Source: Alphaproteobacteria bacterium (GTDB taxonomy: Bacteria > Pseudomonadota > Alphaproteobacteria > ATCC43930 > CGMCC-115725). From it: a stretch of 8,132 nucleotides of DNA. A model generated the notes under the pieces. The model saw nothing but the letters and a program-made list of their open reading frames with translations, ran no database searches and had not been told where the DNA came from. A program made the position numbers and the translations under genes. This document shows positions 1 through 4,715 of this stretch, piece by piece. The stretch is taken from the NCBI GenBank assembly GCA_028866355.1, contig JAGWIH010000091.1, positions 1-8,132 on the forward strand, written 5' to 3'. How positions within the stretch are numbered: the stretch's first letter is position 1; each line of letters begins with the position of its first letter.

Positions 1-900
1 CAGATCCGCGGCATGTACGTCATGGGCGAAAACCCGGCGATGTCCGACCCCGACGTGCAGCACGCGCGCGAGGCGCTCGCCAAGCTCGACCATTTGGTGG
101 TGCAGGATTTGTTCCTGACCGAGACGGCGTCTTATGCCGACGTTTTCCTGCCGGCTTCGGCCTGGCCGGAAAAGACCGGCACGGTCAGCAACACGAATCG
201 TCAAGTGCAGATGGGCCGCCAGGCATTGCCGCTGCCCGGCAACGCACGGCACGATTTGTCGATCATCCAGGAGCTCGCGCGGCGTATCGGTCTCAACTGG
301 AACTATGCCGGCCCGGCCGACGTCTTCGCCGAAATGAAGCTCGGCATGCCGTCGCTCGACAACATCACCTGGGACCGGCTGGAGCGCGAGAACTCGGTCA
401 CCTATCCCTGTCCGGCGCCCGATCAGCCCGGCCAAGACATCGTGTTCGGTGACGGCTTCCCGACCAAGTCCGGTCGCGGCAAGCTGGTTCCCGTCGAGAT
501 CCGCCCGCCAGCCGAAGAGCCCGACAAGGACTACCCGATGGTCTTGACCACGGGCCGTCAACTCGAACACTGGCACACCGGTGCGATGACGCGCCGGGCC
601 AGCGTACTCGACGCGCTCGAGCCCGAGGCGCATGTCTCGCTGTCGCCCGGCGACATGCATCGCATGGGCGTCGAGGCGGGTGCGATCGTTCGCGTCGTCA
701 CGCGGCGCGGCGCCATCGAGCTCAAGGCGCGGCCCGATCTCGCGATCGCGCCGGGCATGGTGTTCATCCCGTTCTGCTATGTCGAAGCGGCGGCGAACAT
801 CCTGACCAATCCGCAGCTCGATCCGATGGGCAAGATTCCCGAGTTCAAGTACTGCGCCGCCCGGGTCGAGCCGGTCGTCGCCAAGGTCGCGGCGGAATAA
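1..900 (+). CDS. fdsA: Formate dehydrogenase catalytic (alpha) subunit, C-terminal part, 5'-truncated
   Basis: This frame is open from the first base of the window (QIRG before the first Met at base 13) to TAA at 898-900, so the 299 residues seen are only the C-terminal third of a protein that is usually about 900-980 residues long. The family oxidises formate to CO2 at a bis-molybdopterin (MGD) centre and passes electrons through Fe-S clusters to NAD in the cytoplasm. Recognisable blocks are MYVMGENPAMSDPD near the left edge, ADVFLPASAWPEKTGT and NTNRQVQMGR in the DMSO-reductase-type domain, then LTTGRQLEHWHTGAMTRR and GMVFIPFCYVEAAAN in the C-terminal molybdopterin dinucleotide-binding domain. 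The active-site Cys or selenocysteine and the Fe-S ligands lie outside the window. The reading frame is intact. The fdsC(fdhD)/fdsD genes that follow fdsA in some relatives are absent, because a convergent carbonic anhydrase gene ends 16 bases downstream. The family is clear; the soluble NAD-dependent subtype is inferred from overall similarity. Confidence 0.93.
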   Translation, partial: QIRGMYVMGENPAMSDPDVQHAREALAKLDHLVVQDLFLTETASYADVFLPASAWPEKTGTVSNTNRQVQMGRQALPLPGNARHDLSIIQELARRIGLNWNYAGPADVFAEMKLGMPSLDNITWDRLERENSVTYPCPAPDQPGQDIVFGDGFPTKSGRGKLVPVEIRPPAEEPDKDYPMVLTTGRQLEHWHTGAMTRRASVLDALEPEAHVSLSPGDMHRMGVEAGAIVRVVTRRGAIELKARPDLAIAPGMVFIPFCYVEAAANILTNPQLDPMGKIPEFKYCAARVEPVVAKVAAE

Positions 901-916
901 GGCTTATCCTTCGCGC

Positions 917-1582
917 CTAGCCTGCGGTCATCGGCTCGAACGTGCCGCTGACCGGATCGCGCACCAGCAACCGTCCGGTGGCGACGCCGAAATAGGCGCC
1001 GTGCAGCGCCAGCGTGCCGGCGTCGACGCGCCGGCGGACAAACGGGAACGTCATCAGATTCGTCAGACTAAGCTCGACCGAGGCACGTTCGAGGCGACGC
1101 AGATAATCGTCGTGATCGGAACCGCGCGCACCGAGCGCCTCGGCGGCCGGCGCGATCTGCGCCATCCAGCGACCGATGAAATCGCCATCCGACAGCGGTT
1201 TTTGCTCATCCGCAAACGCCCGAATGCCGCCGCACAAGGCATGGCCGAGCACGACCACGTGCTTCACCTGGAGCGCCTGGACGCCGAATTCGATCGCGGC
1301 ACTGGTGCCGTGCTGGGTCTCGCGGTGCGGCTCGAACGGCGGCACCAGATTGGCCACATTGCGTACGACCAGCATTTCGCCCGGGGCCACGTCGAAGATC
1401 ACCTCCGGCGATACGCGTGAATCGACGCAACCGACCACCATGATCTCGGGCCGCTGTCCGGTCCGCGCCAGCGTCTCATAACGCGTATGCTCGCCGGCAA
1501 AACGGCCGCTGAGGAAAGCGCGATGGCCTTGAAGGAGGCGTTCGGGAAAGGCGGGCGGTACGGATTTGGCGCTGGCGGTCAT
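917..1582 (-). CDS. Beta-class carbonic anhydrase
   Basis: The product is a 221-residue cytoplasmic enzyme that interconverts CO2 and bicarbonate at a zinc ion. The beta-class signatures are present: CVDSRVSPE at about residues 52-60 supplies zinc ligand Cys52 and the Asp54-Arg56 dyad, and VLGHALCGG supplies His114 and Cys117. The block TSAAIEFG (93-100) and the C-terminal LALHGAYFGVATGRL also fit. The length matches the CynT/Can type (about 200-220). The ATG at 1582-1580 is the only reasonable start, since the next Met lies just before the first zinc motif, yet it has no Shine-Dalgarno sequence: the upstream bases are the U-tract of the antiporter terminator followed by TATAACGGTTGC. Translation may therefore be leaderless. 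The gene converges on the formate dehydrogenase gene, whose product CO2 is its substrate. The functional link is inferred; the family is certain. Confidence 0.95.
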   Translation of the reverse strand: MTASAKSVPPAFPERLLQGHRAFLSGRFAGEHTRYETLARTGQRPEIMVVGCVDSRVSPEVIFDVAPGEMLVVRNVANLVPPFEPHRETQHGTSAAIEFGVQALQVKHVVVLGHALCGGIRAFADEQKPLSDGDFIGRWMAQIAPAAEALGARGSDHDDYLRRLERASVELSLTNLMTFPFVRRRVDAGTLALHGAYFGVATGRLLVRDPVSGTFEPMTAG

Positions 1583-1617
1583 GCAACCGTTATAAAAAAA
1601 ATCGGCGGGTGAGGGAA
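1582..1617 (-). promoter_or_regulatory. Possible leaderless promoter of the carbonic anhydrase gene, overlapping a terminator
   Basis: Reading the minus strand, TATAAC (1594-1589) is a good -10 hexamer lying six bases before the A of the carbonic anhydrase ATG. That is the spacing expected if transcription starts on the start codon itself. A weak -35 match, TTCCCT (1617-1612), lies 17 bases further upstream, inside the terminator hairpin. Only 3 of 6 bases match TTGACA, so the call rests mainly on the -10 element, the missing Shine-Dalgarno and the absence of room for any other leader downstream of the terminator. Confidence 0.35.
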
Positions 1618-1637
1618 TTTATCCCGCACCCGCCGAT
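1594..1637 (-). terminator. Intrinsic terminator of the MFS antiporter gene
   Basis: An 11-bp perfect inverted repeat (ATCGGCGGGTG at 1601-1611, CACCCGCCGAT at 1627-1637) continues, after one mismatch, into a GGGA/TCCC pair closing an ATTTA loop (1617-1621). On the minus strand the stem is followed by eight T residues (1601-1594). It begins 17 bases after the stop codon of the antiporter and points the same way, so it is a textbook rho-independent terminator. It separates the antiporter from the carbonic anhydrase gene although both lie on the same strand. Confidence 0.9.
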
Positions 1638-1654
1638 CGGTTGAGGGTATTGGA

Positions 1655-2911
1655 CTATTCGGCCGGTGCCGCCCGGCCGATTGGCGCCGCAACTTGCCGC
1701 GAGCGCAACGGCTTAAGCACGAAGAGCGCCAGTGCCACGGTGACGAAGTTCATGATCGCGGTGATCACGAACACCATGTGCCAGCTTCCGGTCGATGCCT
1801 TGATGACGTTGGCGATCGGCACCAGGAAGGCGGCGAGGCCTTTGGCGGTATAAAGGCAGCTCAAGTTGGTGGTGGCGTATTTCTGCCCGAAGCTATCGGT
1901 GCAGGTCGACGGGAAGAGCGAGAAGATTTCGCCCCAAGTCAGGAAGATCAGCGCCGCAAAAACCACAAAGGCCCAAGGCGAGGTTCCCGCCTGGCCCAAG
2001 AGCCAATAGGCGATGCCACCCAAGCCGAAGGCCAGCGCCATGGTGTTCTCGCGGCCGATATTGTCCGAAATCCATCCGAAGAGCGGCCGCGCCGCGCCGT
2101 TAGCGACATTGTCGACCAGGAGTGCCAAGCTCAGGGTCGTGATGCCGCCGAGGACGACGGTGCTTGCGACGCCATAGTCGCGTGCCACCAACGCCACCTG
2201 CGCCGTTGCCATCAGGCCGCTGGCCGCGACCAGAATGAACATGATGTAGAGCACCCAGAAGACCGGCGTCGCTAGCATCTGACCCGGCGTATAGCTCGAT
2301 GCCGATTGGATGACTTTTACTTCGGTCGGCTTCGGCACCTCGCCGGGTTCCGGATTGCGGAGGTACCACGCCACCAAGAAGACCACCGCTCCCTGGATCA
2401 GACCGAACCAGAAGAACGCCGTGGAATAGCCCGACGATGCAATCACCTCGCGGATCGGAATGACGGTCAAGGCTGCGCCGGCGCCGAACCCCGCCGCCGT
2501 CAGGCCTACCGCCAGACCGCGCTTGTCGGGGAACCATTTCACGGCCGTGCCGACGCAACTCGCGTAAACTGCGCCCGCGCCTGCGCCCGTCAGCGCCGAA
2601 CCCACATACAGCATCGACAGGCTCGTTGCCGCGCCGTTGATGATCCAACCCAGCGCCACCAAAATGCCGCCGACCGCTACCACCAGCTTTGGACCGATCC
2701 GGTCTGCCAGCCAGCCGTCAATCGGCGTCAGCCACGTCTCCAACGCAACAAAAATGCTGAACCCGATTTGAATGTCGGCGACGACCCACTTATTCGCCGC
2801 CGCCATCGGATGAACGAACAACGTCCAGCCGTATTGCAGGTTTGCGATCATCACCATGCAGATGATCGCCGTGATTAATTGTCCCCAACGATTGGGCGTG
2901 CTCCTCGCCAT
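1655..2911 (-). CDS. oxlT: MFS transporter of the oxalate/formate antiporter (OxlT) family
   Basis: The product is a 418-residue inner-membrane protein with about 12 hydrophobic helices, the same length as Oxalobacter OxlT as I recall it. OxlT exchanges oxalate for formate. Residues known to matter in OxlT appear at matching places: the two cationic substrate residues are Arg275 (in NGAARPLFGW; OxlT R272) and Lys357 (in LYTAKGLAA; OxlT K355). Of the aromatic cage, Tyr27 (LQYGWTLF), Tyr116 and Trp326 (TWGEIFSLFPST) are kept, while OxlT Y150 and Y328 are Phe142 and Phe330 here. The MFS loop motif is seen as DGWLADRIGPK (65-75), and KWFPDKRGLAVGLTAAG is the family's strongest block. The start ATG at 2911 is preceded by GAGGGG (2923-2918) at good spacing. 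Neighbouring formate dehydrogenase and carbonic anhydrase genes support a role in oxalate/formate metabolism, but another small carboxylate remains possible as substrate. Confidence 0.85.
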   Translation of the reverse strand: MARSTPNRWGQLITAIICMVMIANLQYGWTLFVHPMAAANKWVVADIQIGFSIFVALETWLTPIDGWLADRIGPKLVVAVGGILVALGWIINGAATSLSMLYVGSALTGAGAGAVYASCVGTAVKWFPDKRGLAVGLTAAGFGAGAALTVIPIREVIASSGYSTAFFWFGLIQGAVVFLVAWYLRNPEPGEVPKPTEVKVIQSASSYTPGQMLATPVFWVLYIMFILVAASGLMATAQVALVARDYGVASTVVLGGITTLSLALLVDNVANGAARPLFGWISDNIGRENTMALAFGLGGIAYWLLGQAGTSPWAFVVFAALIFLTWGEIFSLFPSTCTDSFGQKYATTNLSCLYTAKGLAAFLVPIANVIKASTGSWHMVFVITAIMNFVTVALALFVLKPLRSRQVAAPIGRAAPAE

Positions 2912-2966
2912 GTTCTTCCCCTCGTGTGTGGTGTTGCACTCATACCCGGCGGATCAAGCCCGCTTC

Positions 2967-2978
2967 TTGGTATGCCAA
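2967..2978. promoter_or_regulatory. Candidate operator upstream of oxlT (TTGGTATGCCAA)
   Basis: TTGGTATGCCAA is symmetric except for one T/G pair at its centre and lies 56-67 bases upstream of the oxlT start codon. Sites of the form TGGTATACCA are typical of GntR-family repressors of the FCD subgroup, which often control organic-acid uptake genes. No regulator gene is in the window, so the regulator family is inferred from the site alone. On the minus strand its TTGGCA half also resembles a -35 hexamer, but no good -10 follows. Confidence 0.25.
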
Positions 2979-3023
2979 TATTTGAACAGCCCGTGCACGC
3001 CAAGGCAAGCGCGATGTGGGTTT

Positions 3024-3042
3024 TGTATTGCAGCGCAACATA
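3024..3042. promoter_or_regulatory. Candidate second operator upstream of oxlT (TTGC-N3-GCAA)
   Basis: TGTATTGC and GCAACATA flank AGC and pair at six of eight positions, with a perfect TTGC/GCAA core (3028-3031 and 3035-3038). The site lies about 115 bases upstream of the oxlT start codon, where activator sites of the LysR type are often found. An isolated short palindrome in a long intergenic region can arise by chance, so confidence is low. Confidence 0.2.
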
Positions 3043-3244
3043 AGGGCACCCAGCCGTGCGGCGTTGGCCGCCAAGACGGCGGACCTACGATTACAAACGT
3101 GACAGACACTTCACGGTGCACATCGCCCGACCGCGCCGCATTCGCCATCGCCGCGGCCGATGTTGCCGATGCCGCCATCGCGCGCGATCGATCAGCGGGC
3201 AGCAGGCGCGTGCCGAACGATTCCGGCGCGAGACGACAACGGTC

Positions 3245-3275
3245 TTGACAAAACGCGTCGTTTGCGATGACGCGT
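3245..3275 (+). promoter_or_regulatory. TTGACA box followed by an ACGCGTC/GACGCGT inverted repeat
   Basis: TTGACA (3245-3250) is a perfect -35 hexamer. Immediately after it, ACGCGTC (3253-3259) and GACGCGT (3269-3275) form a perfect 7-bp inverted repeat with a nine-base loop; each arm also contains the palindrome ACGCGT. The bases at the expected -10 position (TGACGC) match poorly. This may be the promoter/operator of the HU gene, giving a leader of about 170 bases, or it may be fortuitous. Confidence 0.25.
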
Positions 3276-3448
3276 CGACCGACATCGCGCGCCGCGAAGG
3301 TCTTGATTGCCGCCATGTCGGGTGCAAGTCTCGACCCACGCCCTGCCGCGGGATGCATCAGGGGTTCGACCACAACGCAAACGGAATTCGCCAACAAGGC
3401 CGTGCCCATTGCGGCGGCGCGGTGCAGCGAAGGGAAGGGGACCACCCA

Positions 3449-3715
3449 ATGAGCAAACAAGTTCTCGTCGACGCGCTCAAGAAAAGCGGCATGCGCACTT
3501 CGGACGCCGGCGAAGCCGTCGACACGATTACCGACACGATCGCCAAGGAACTCAGGAAAGACCAAAAATTCAGCCTGCCCGGCTTCGGCACCTTCGCTGT
3601 GAGTCATCGCGCCGCGCGCATGGGCCGCAATCCGCGCACCGGCGAAGAGATCAAGATCAAGGCCAGCAAAGGCGTGCGTTTCAAAGCGGGCGCCAAGCTC
3701 AAGGGCTCGCTGTAG
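3449..3715 (+). CDS. HU-family DNA-binding protein
   Basis: The product is an 88-residue basic protein, close to the usual 90 residues of HU subunits. HU dimers bind and bend DNA with little sequence preference and help to compact the nucleoid. The N-terminal helical part (residues 1-40) precedes FSLPGFGTFAV (41-51), the family signature. The DNA-inserting arm RMGRNPRTGEEIKI (57-70) follows, with the conserved RNP and intercalating Pro62, and the chain ends in VRFKAGAKLKGSL. The ATG at 3449 follows the Shine-Dalgarno AGGGAAGGGG (3431-3440) by eight bases; the frame stays open upstream to 3056, but that extension is Arg-rich non-family sequence and is not included. A non-specific HU is more likely than IHF, though sequence alone does not settle this. 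The gene stands alone, converging on a methyltransferase gene. Confidence 0.95.
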   Translation: MSKQVLVDALKKSGMRTSDAGEAVDTITDTIAKELRKDQKFSLPGFGTFAVSHRAARMGRNPRTGEEIKIKASKGVRFKAGAKLKGSL

Positions 3716-3726
3716 CCCCGCCGTTC

Positions 3727-3756
3727 GCGGGACGCGGCGCCAACGCCGCGTCCCGC
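3727..3756. terminator. Perfect 13-bp hairpin between convergent genes, possible bidirectional terminator
   Basis: GCGGGACGCGGCG (3727-3739) and CGCCGCGTCCCGC (3744-3756) are exact reverse complements around a CCAA loop. The hairpin fills most of the 42-base gap between the HU stop codon and the stop of the facing methyltransferase gene, ending one base short of the latter. No run of T follows it in either direction, so it is not a classical rho-independent terminator. It may end transcription weakly from both sides or protect the 3' ends of the two mRNAs. Confidence 0.55.
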
Positions 3757-3757
3757 C

Positions 3758-4390
3758 TTACCGGTTGCGCGTATCGGGTTTGCGCGCGACCAGATCGACC
3801 AACGCCGACATCCCGTCGTGTCCGGTCCCTTCGTGGATCGCCTCGTCATGTTCGGCGAGATGAAGAATTTCGAAACCGGCGAACGCGGTCCGCAGCATCG
3901 CGGCGGTATAGAGATGGTCGAGCTCCTTTGGCCCGCCGGTGCCGTAACCGATCTGCTCCGGCCGATAGCCTTGGATGAGGATCACGCCACCGGGCTTGAG
4001 CGCGTCGCGCATGTTTTGAAATAGCCGCGCGCGCAACGACGCATCGGCAAACTGGATGAAAATTCCGGCGATGACGTCGAAGCGTTCGCGTTCCCACGCC
4101 CACGTCGCCAGGTCGGCGCATTCGGTTTCGAGCGCGACGCCCGCGTGCGCGGCCAGCCGGCGTGCTTTGGCGAGGGCCACCGGCGAGAAATCGACCGACA
4201 GCACCTTGAGCCCCTGTTTGGCGAGGAACACGCCGTTGCGGCCTTCGCCGTCGGCGATGGCCAGAGCACGCTGGCCGGGCCGGAGATGTTCGGTTTGGCT
4301 CGCCAGAAACCGGTTGGGTGCCGTGCCGAACAGATAGTCGTCGCGCTGGAAACGCGCATTCCAGCGCGCCAGCGCCTCATCCGGACGCAT
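3758..4390 (-). CDS. Class I SAM-dependent methyltransferase (TehB-like)
   Basis: From the ATG at 4390 the product is 210 residues, a soluble Rossmann-fold methyltransferase. The N-terminal block WNARFQRDDYLFGTAPNRFL resembles TehB/thiopurine-methyltransferase-like proteins. Motif I is ADGEGRNGVFLAKQG at about residues 46-60 (E-G-R in place of the common G-x-G), the motif II acid is Asp67 in SVDFSPVALAKARRLA, and the motif IV region is IAGIFIQFAD. Later family blocks are LKPGGVILIQGYRPEQ and YGTGGPKELDHLYT, and the C-terminus is SALVDLVARKP. The methyl acceptor cannot be predicted; tellurite or other metalloid detoxification is only a family association. A TTG at 4414 would add eight residues, but the family's conserved N-terminus begins soon after the ATG, which is preferred. 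Neither start has a convincing Shine-Dalgarno. It is divergent from the efflux operon. Confidence 0.85.
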   Translation of the reverse strand: MRPDEALARWNARFQRDDYLFGTAPNRFLASQTEHLRPGQRALAIADGEGRNGVFLAKQGLKVLSVDFSPVALAKARRLAAHAGVALETECADLATWAWERERFDVIAGIFIQFADASLRARLFQNMRDALKPGGVILIQGYRPEQIGYGTGGPKELDHLYTAAMLRTAFAGFEILHLAEHDEAIHEGTGHDGMSALVDLVARKPDTRNR

Positions 4391-4545
4391 GGCAGAGCCG
4401 GCTGAAGAGCGCAAAATACGGCTGTTTCCCGGCTGTTCCAGGGGATCGCTTGGGGTGGGACTGCCTATAACCAGCGGGGCGGTTCCCGGCCGGATTTCGC
4501 CGCTTCACCCAGGGGCGCAAGCTGCGGCGGGATCGATGCATGGTC

Positions 4546-4579
4546 GAAAGCTTTCCCAAATCTCGTGCGCTTTTATACC
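4546..4579 (+). promoter_or_regulatory. Candidate promoter/operator region of the mdtAB operon
   Basis: TATACC (4574-4579) within TTTTATACC is a fair -10 element in an otherwise GC-rich region. A perfect 10-bp palindrome, GAAAGCTTTC (4546-4555), lies where the -35 region would be and could be a regulator site. No good -35 hexamer is present at 16-18 bases, which would fit an activator-dependent promoter, or the match may be accidental. The rest of the 256-base gap (4391-4646) shows only an 11-base-spaced direct repeat of CGGCTGTT (4419-4426 and 4430-4437) near the methyltransferase start. Confidence 0.25.
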
Positions 4580-4646
4580 TTAGCGGAGCACCCGAACAGG
4601 GGCCGCGCGGGCATCGGTCCGACGTCACGACCTGGGAGATCCCGGC

Positions 4647-4715
4647 ATGAGTGGCACGATGCACCCGCGCGGTGCGACAGTCGTTTCCGGCGCGGCTGGA
4701 GGCGGCGATGCTTGA
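4647..4715 (+). CDS. Putative 22-residue leader ORF overlapping the mdtA start
   Basis: An ATG at 4647 follows GGGAG (4634-4638) by eight bases, a good Shine-Dalgarno arrangement. It opens a 22-codon frame, with product beginning MSGTMHPRGATVVSGAAGG, that stops with TGA at 4713-4715. The stop lies six bases inside the mdtA gene, which starts at 4708 in another frame, and the mdtA Shine-Dalgarno GGAGG is read as codons of this small frame. Ribosomes finishing here could re-initiate on mdtA, so this may be a translational-coupling leader. No known leader peptide is recognised, and short frames with good ribosome sites do occur by chance. Confidence 0.3.
   Translation: MSGTMHPRGATVVSGAAGGGDA

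Larger units (their letters stand above)
2912..3448. other. 537-base intergenic region between divergent oxlT and the HU-family gene
   Basis: I see no convincing gene in this stretch. Open frames cross it on both strands, but their products are rich in Arg, Cys and His, resemble no family I know, have no ribosome binding sites and lack the G/C-ending codon bias of the flanking genes. The left part should hold the oxlT promoter, and two quasi-palindromes lie there (3024-3042 and 2967-2978). The right part holds an isolated TTGACA with an inverted repeat (3245-3275) and about 170 bases of possible HU leader. A 5-bp GCGGC/GCCGC hairpin with GTTG loop sits at 3058-3071. No complete -35/-10 pair could be assigned for either gene. 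Confidence 0.6.

Noticed and set aside
1694..2275. A 193-codon plus-strand frame antisense to oxlT
   Set aside because: The product is hydrophilic, Arg/Gln/His-rich shadow sequence; the minus strand encodes a complete 12-helix transporter.
3318..3334. A tRNA T-arm-like hairpin, TCGGG-TGCAAGT-CTCGA
   Set aside because: No matching acceptor strand, anticodon arm or CCA end can be built around it, and the loop lacks the invariant TT.
3056..3448. In-frame upstream extension of the HU gene by 131 codons
   Set aside because: The extension is rich in Arg, His and Cys, resembles no domain, and a strong Shine-Dalgarno sits directly before the ATG at 3449, where the HU family normally starts.
3267..3452. 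A 61-codon plus-strand frame whose TGA overlaps the HU ATG (ATGA)
   Set aside because: There is no ribosome site at its ATG, the G/C content at third codon positions (about 70 percent by hand count) is lower than in the real genes, and no family is recognised. The ATGA overlap alone is not enough.
2954..3607. A 217-codon minus-strand frame across the intergenic region and antisense to HU
   Set aside because: It runs antisense over a real gene and then through non-coding sequence; the product has no recognisable motif and no ribosome site.
4389..4583. A 64-codon plus-strand frame divergent from the methyltransferase
   Set aside because: It has no Shine-Dalgarno, its third-position G/C is near 56 percent, unlike the neighbours, and its product is featureless.
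4651..4707. GTG start adding 19 residues to MdtA
   Set aside because: The ATG at 4708 has an ideal GGAGG at five bases and gives a normal MdtA N-terminus; the added residues are not family-like.
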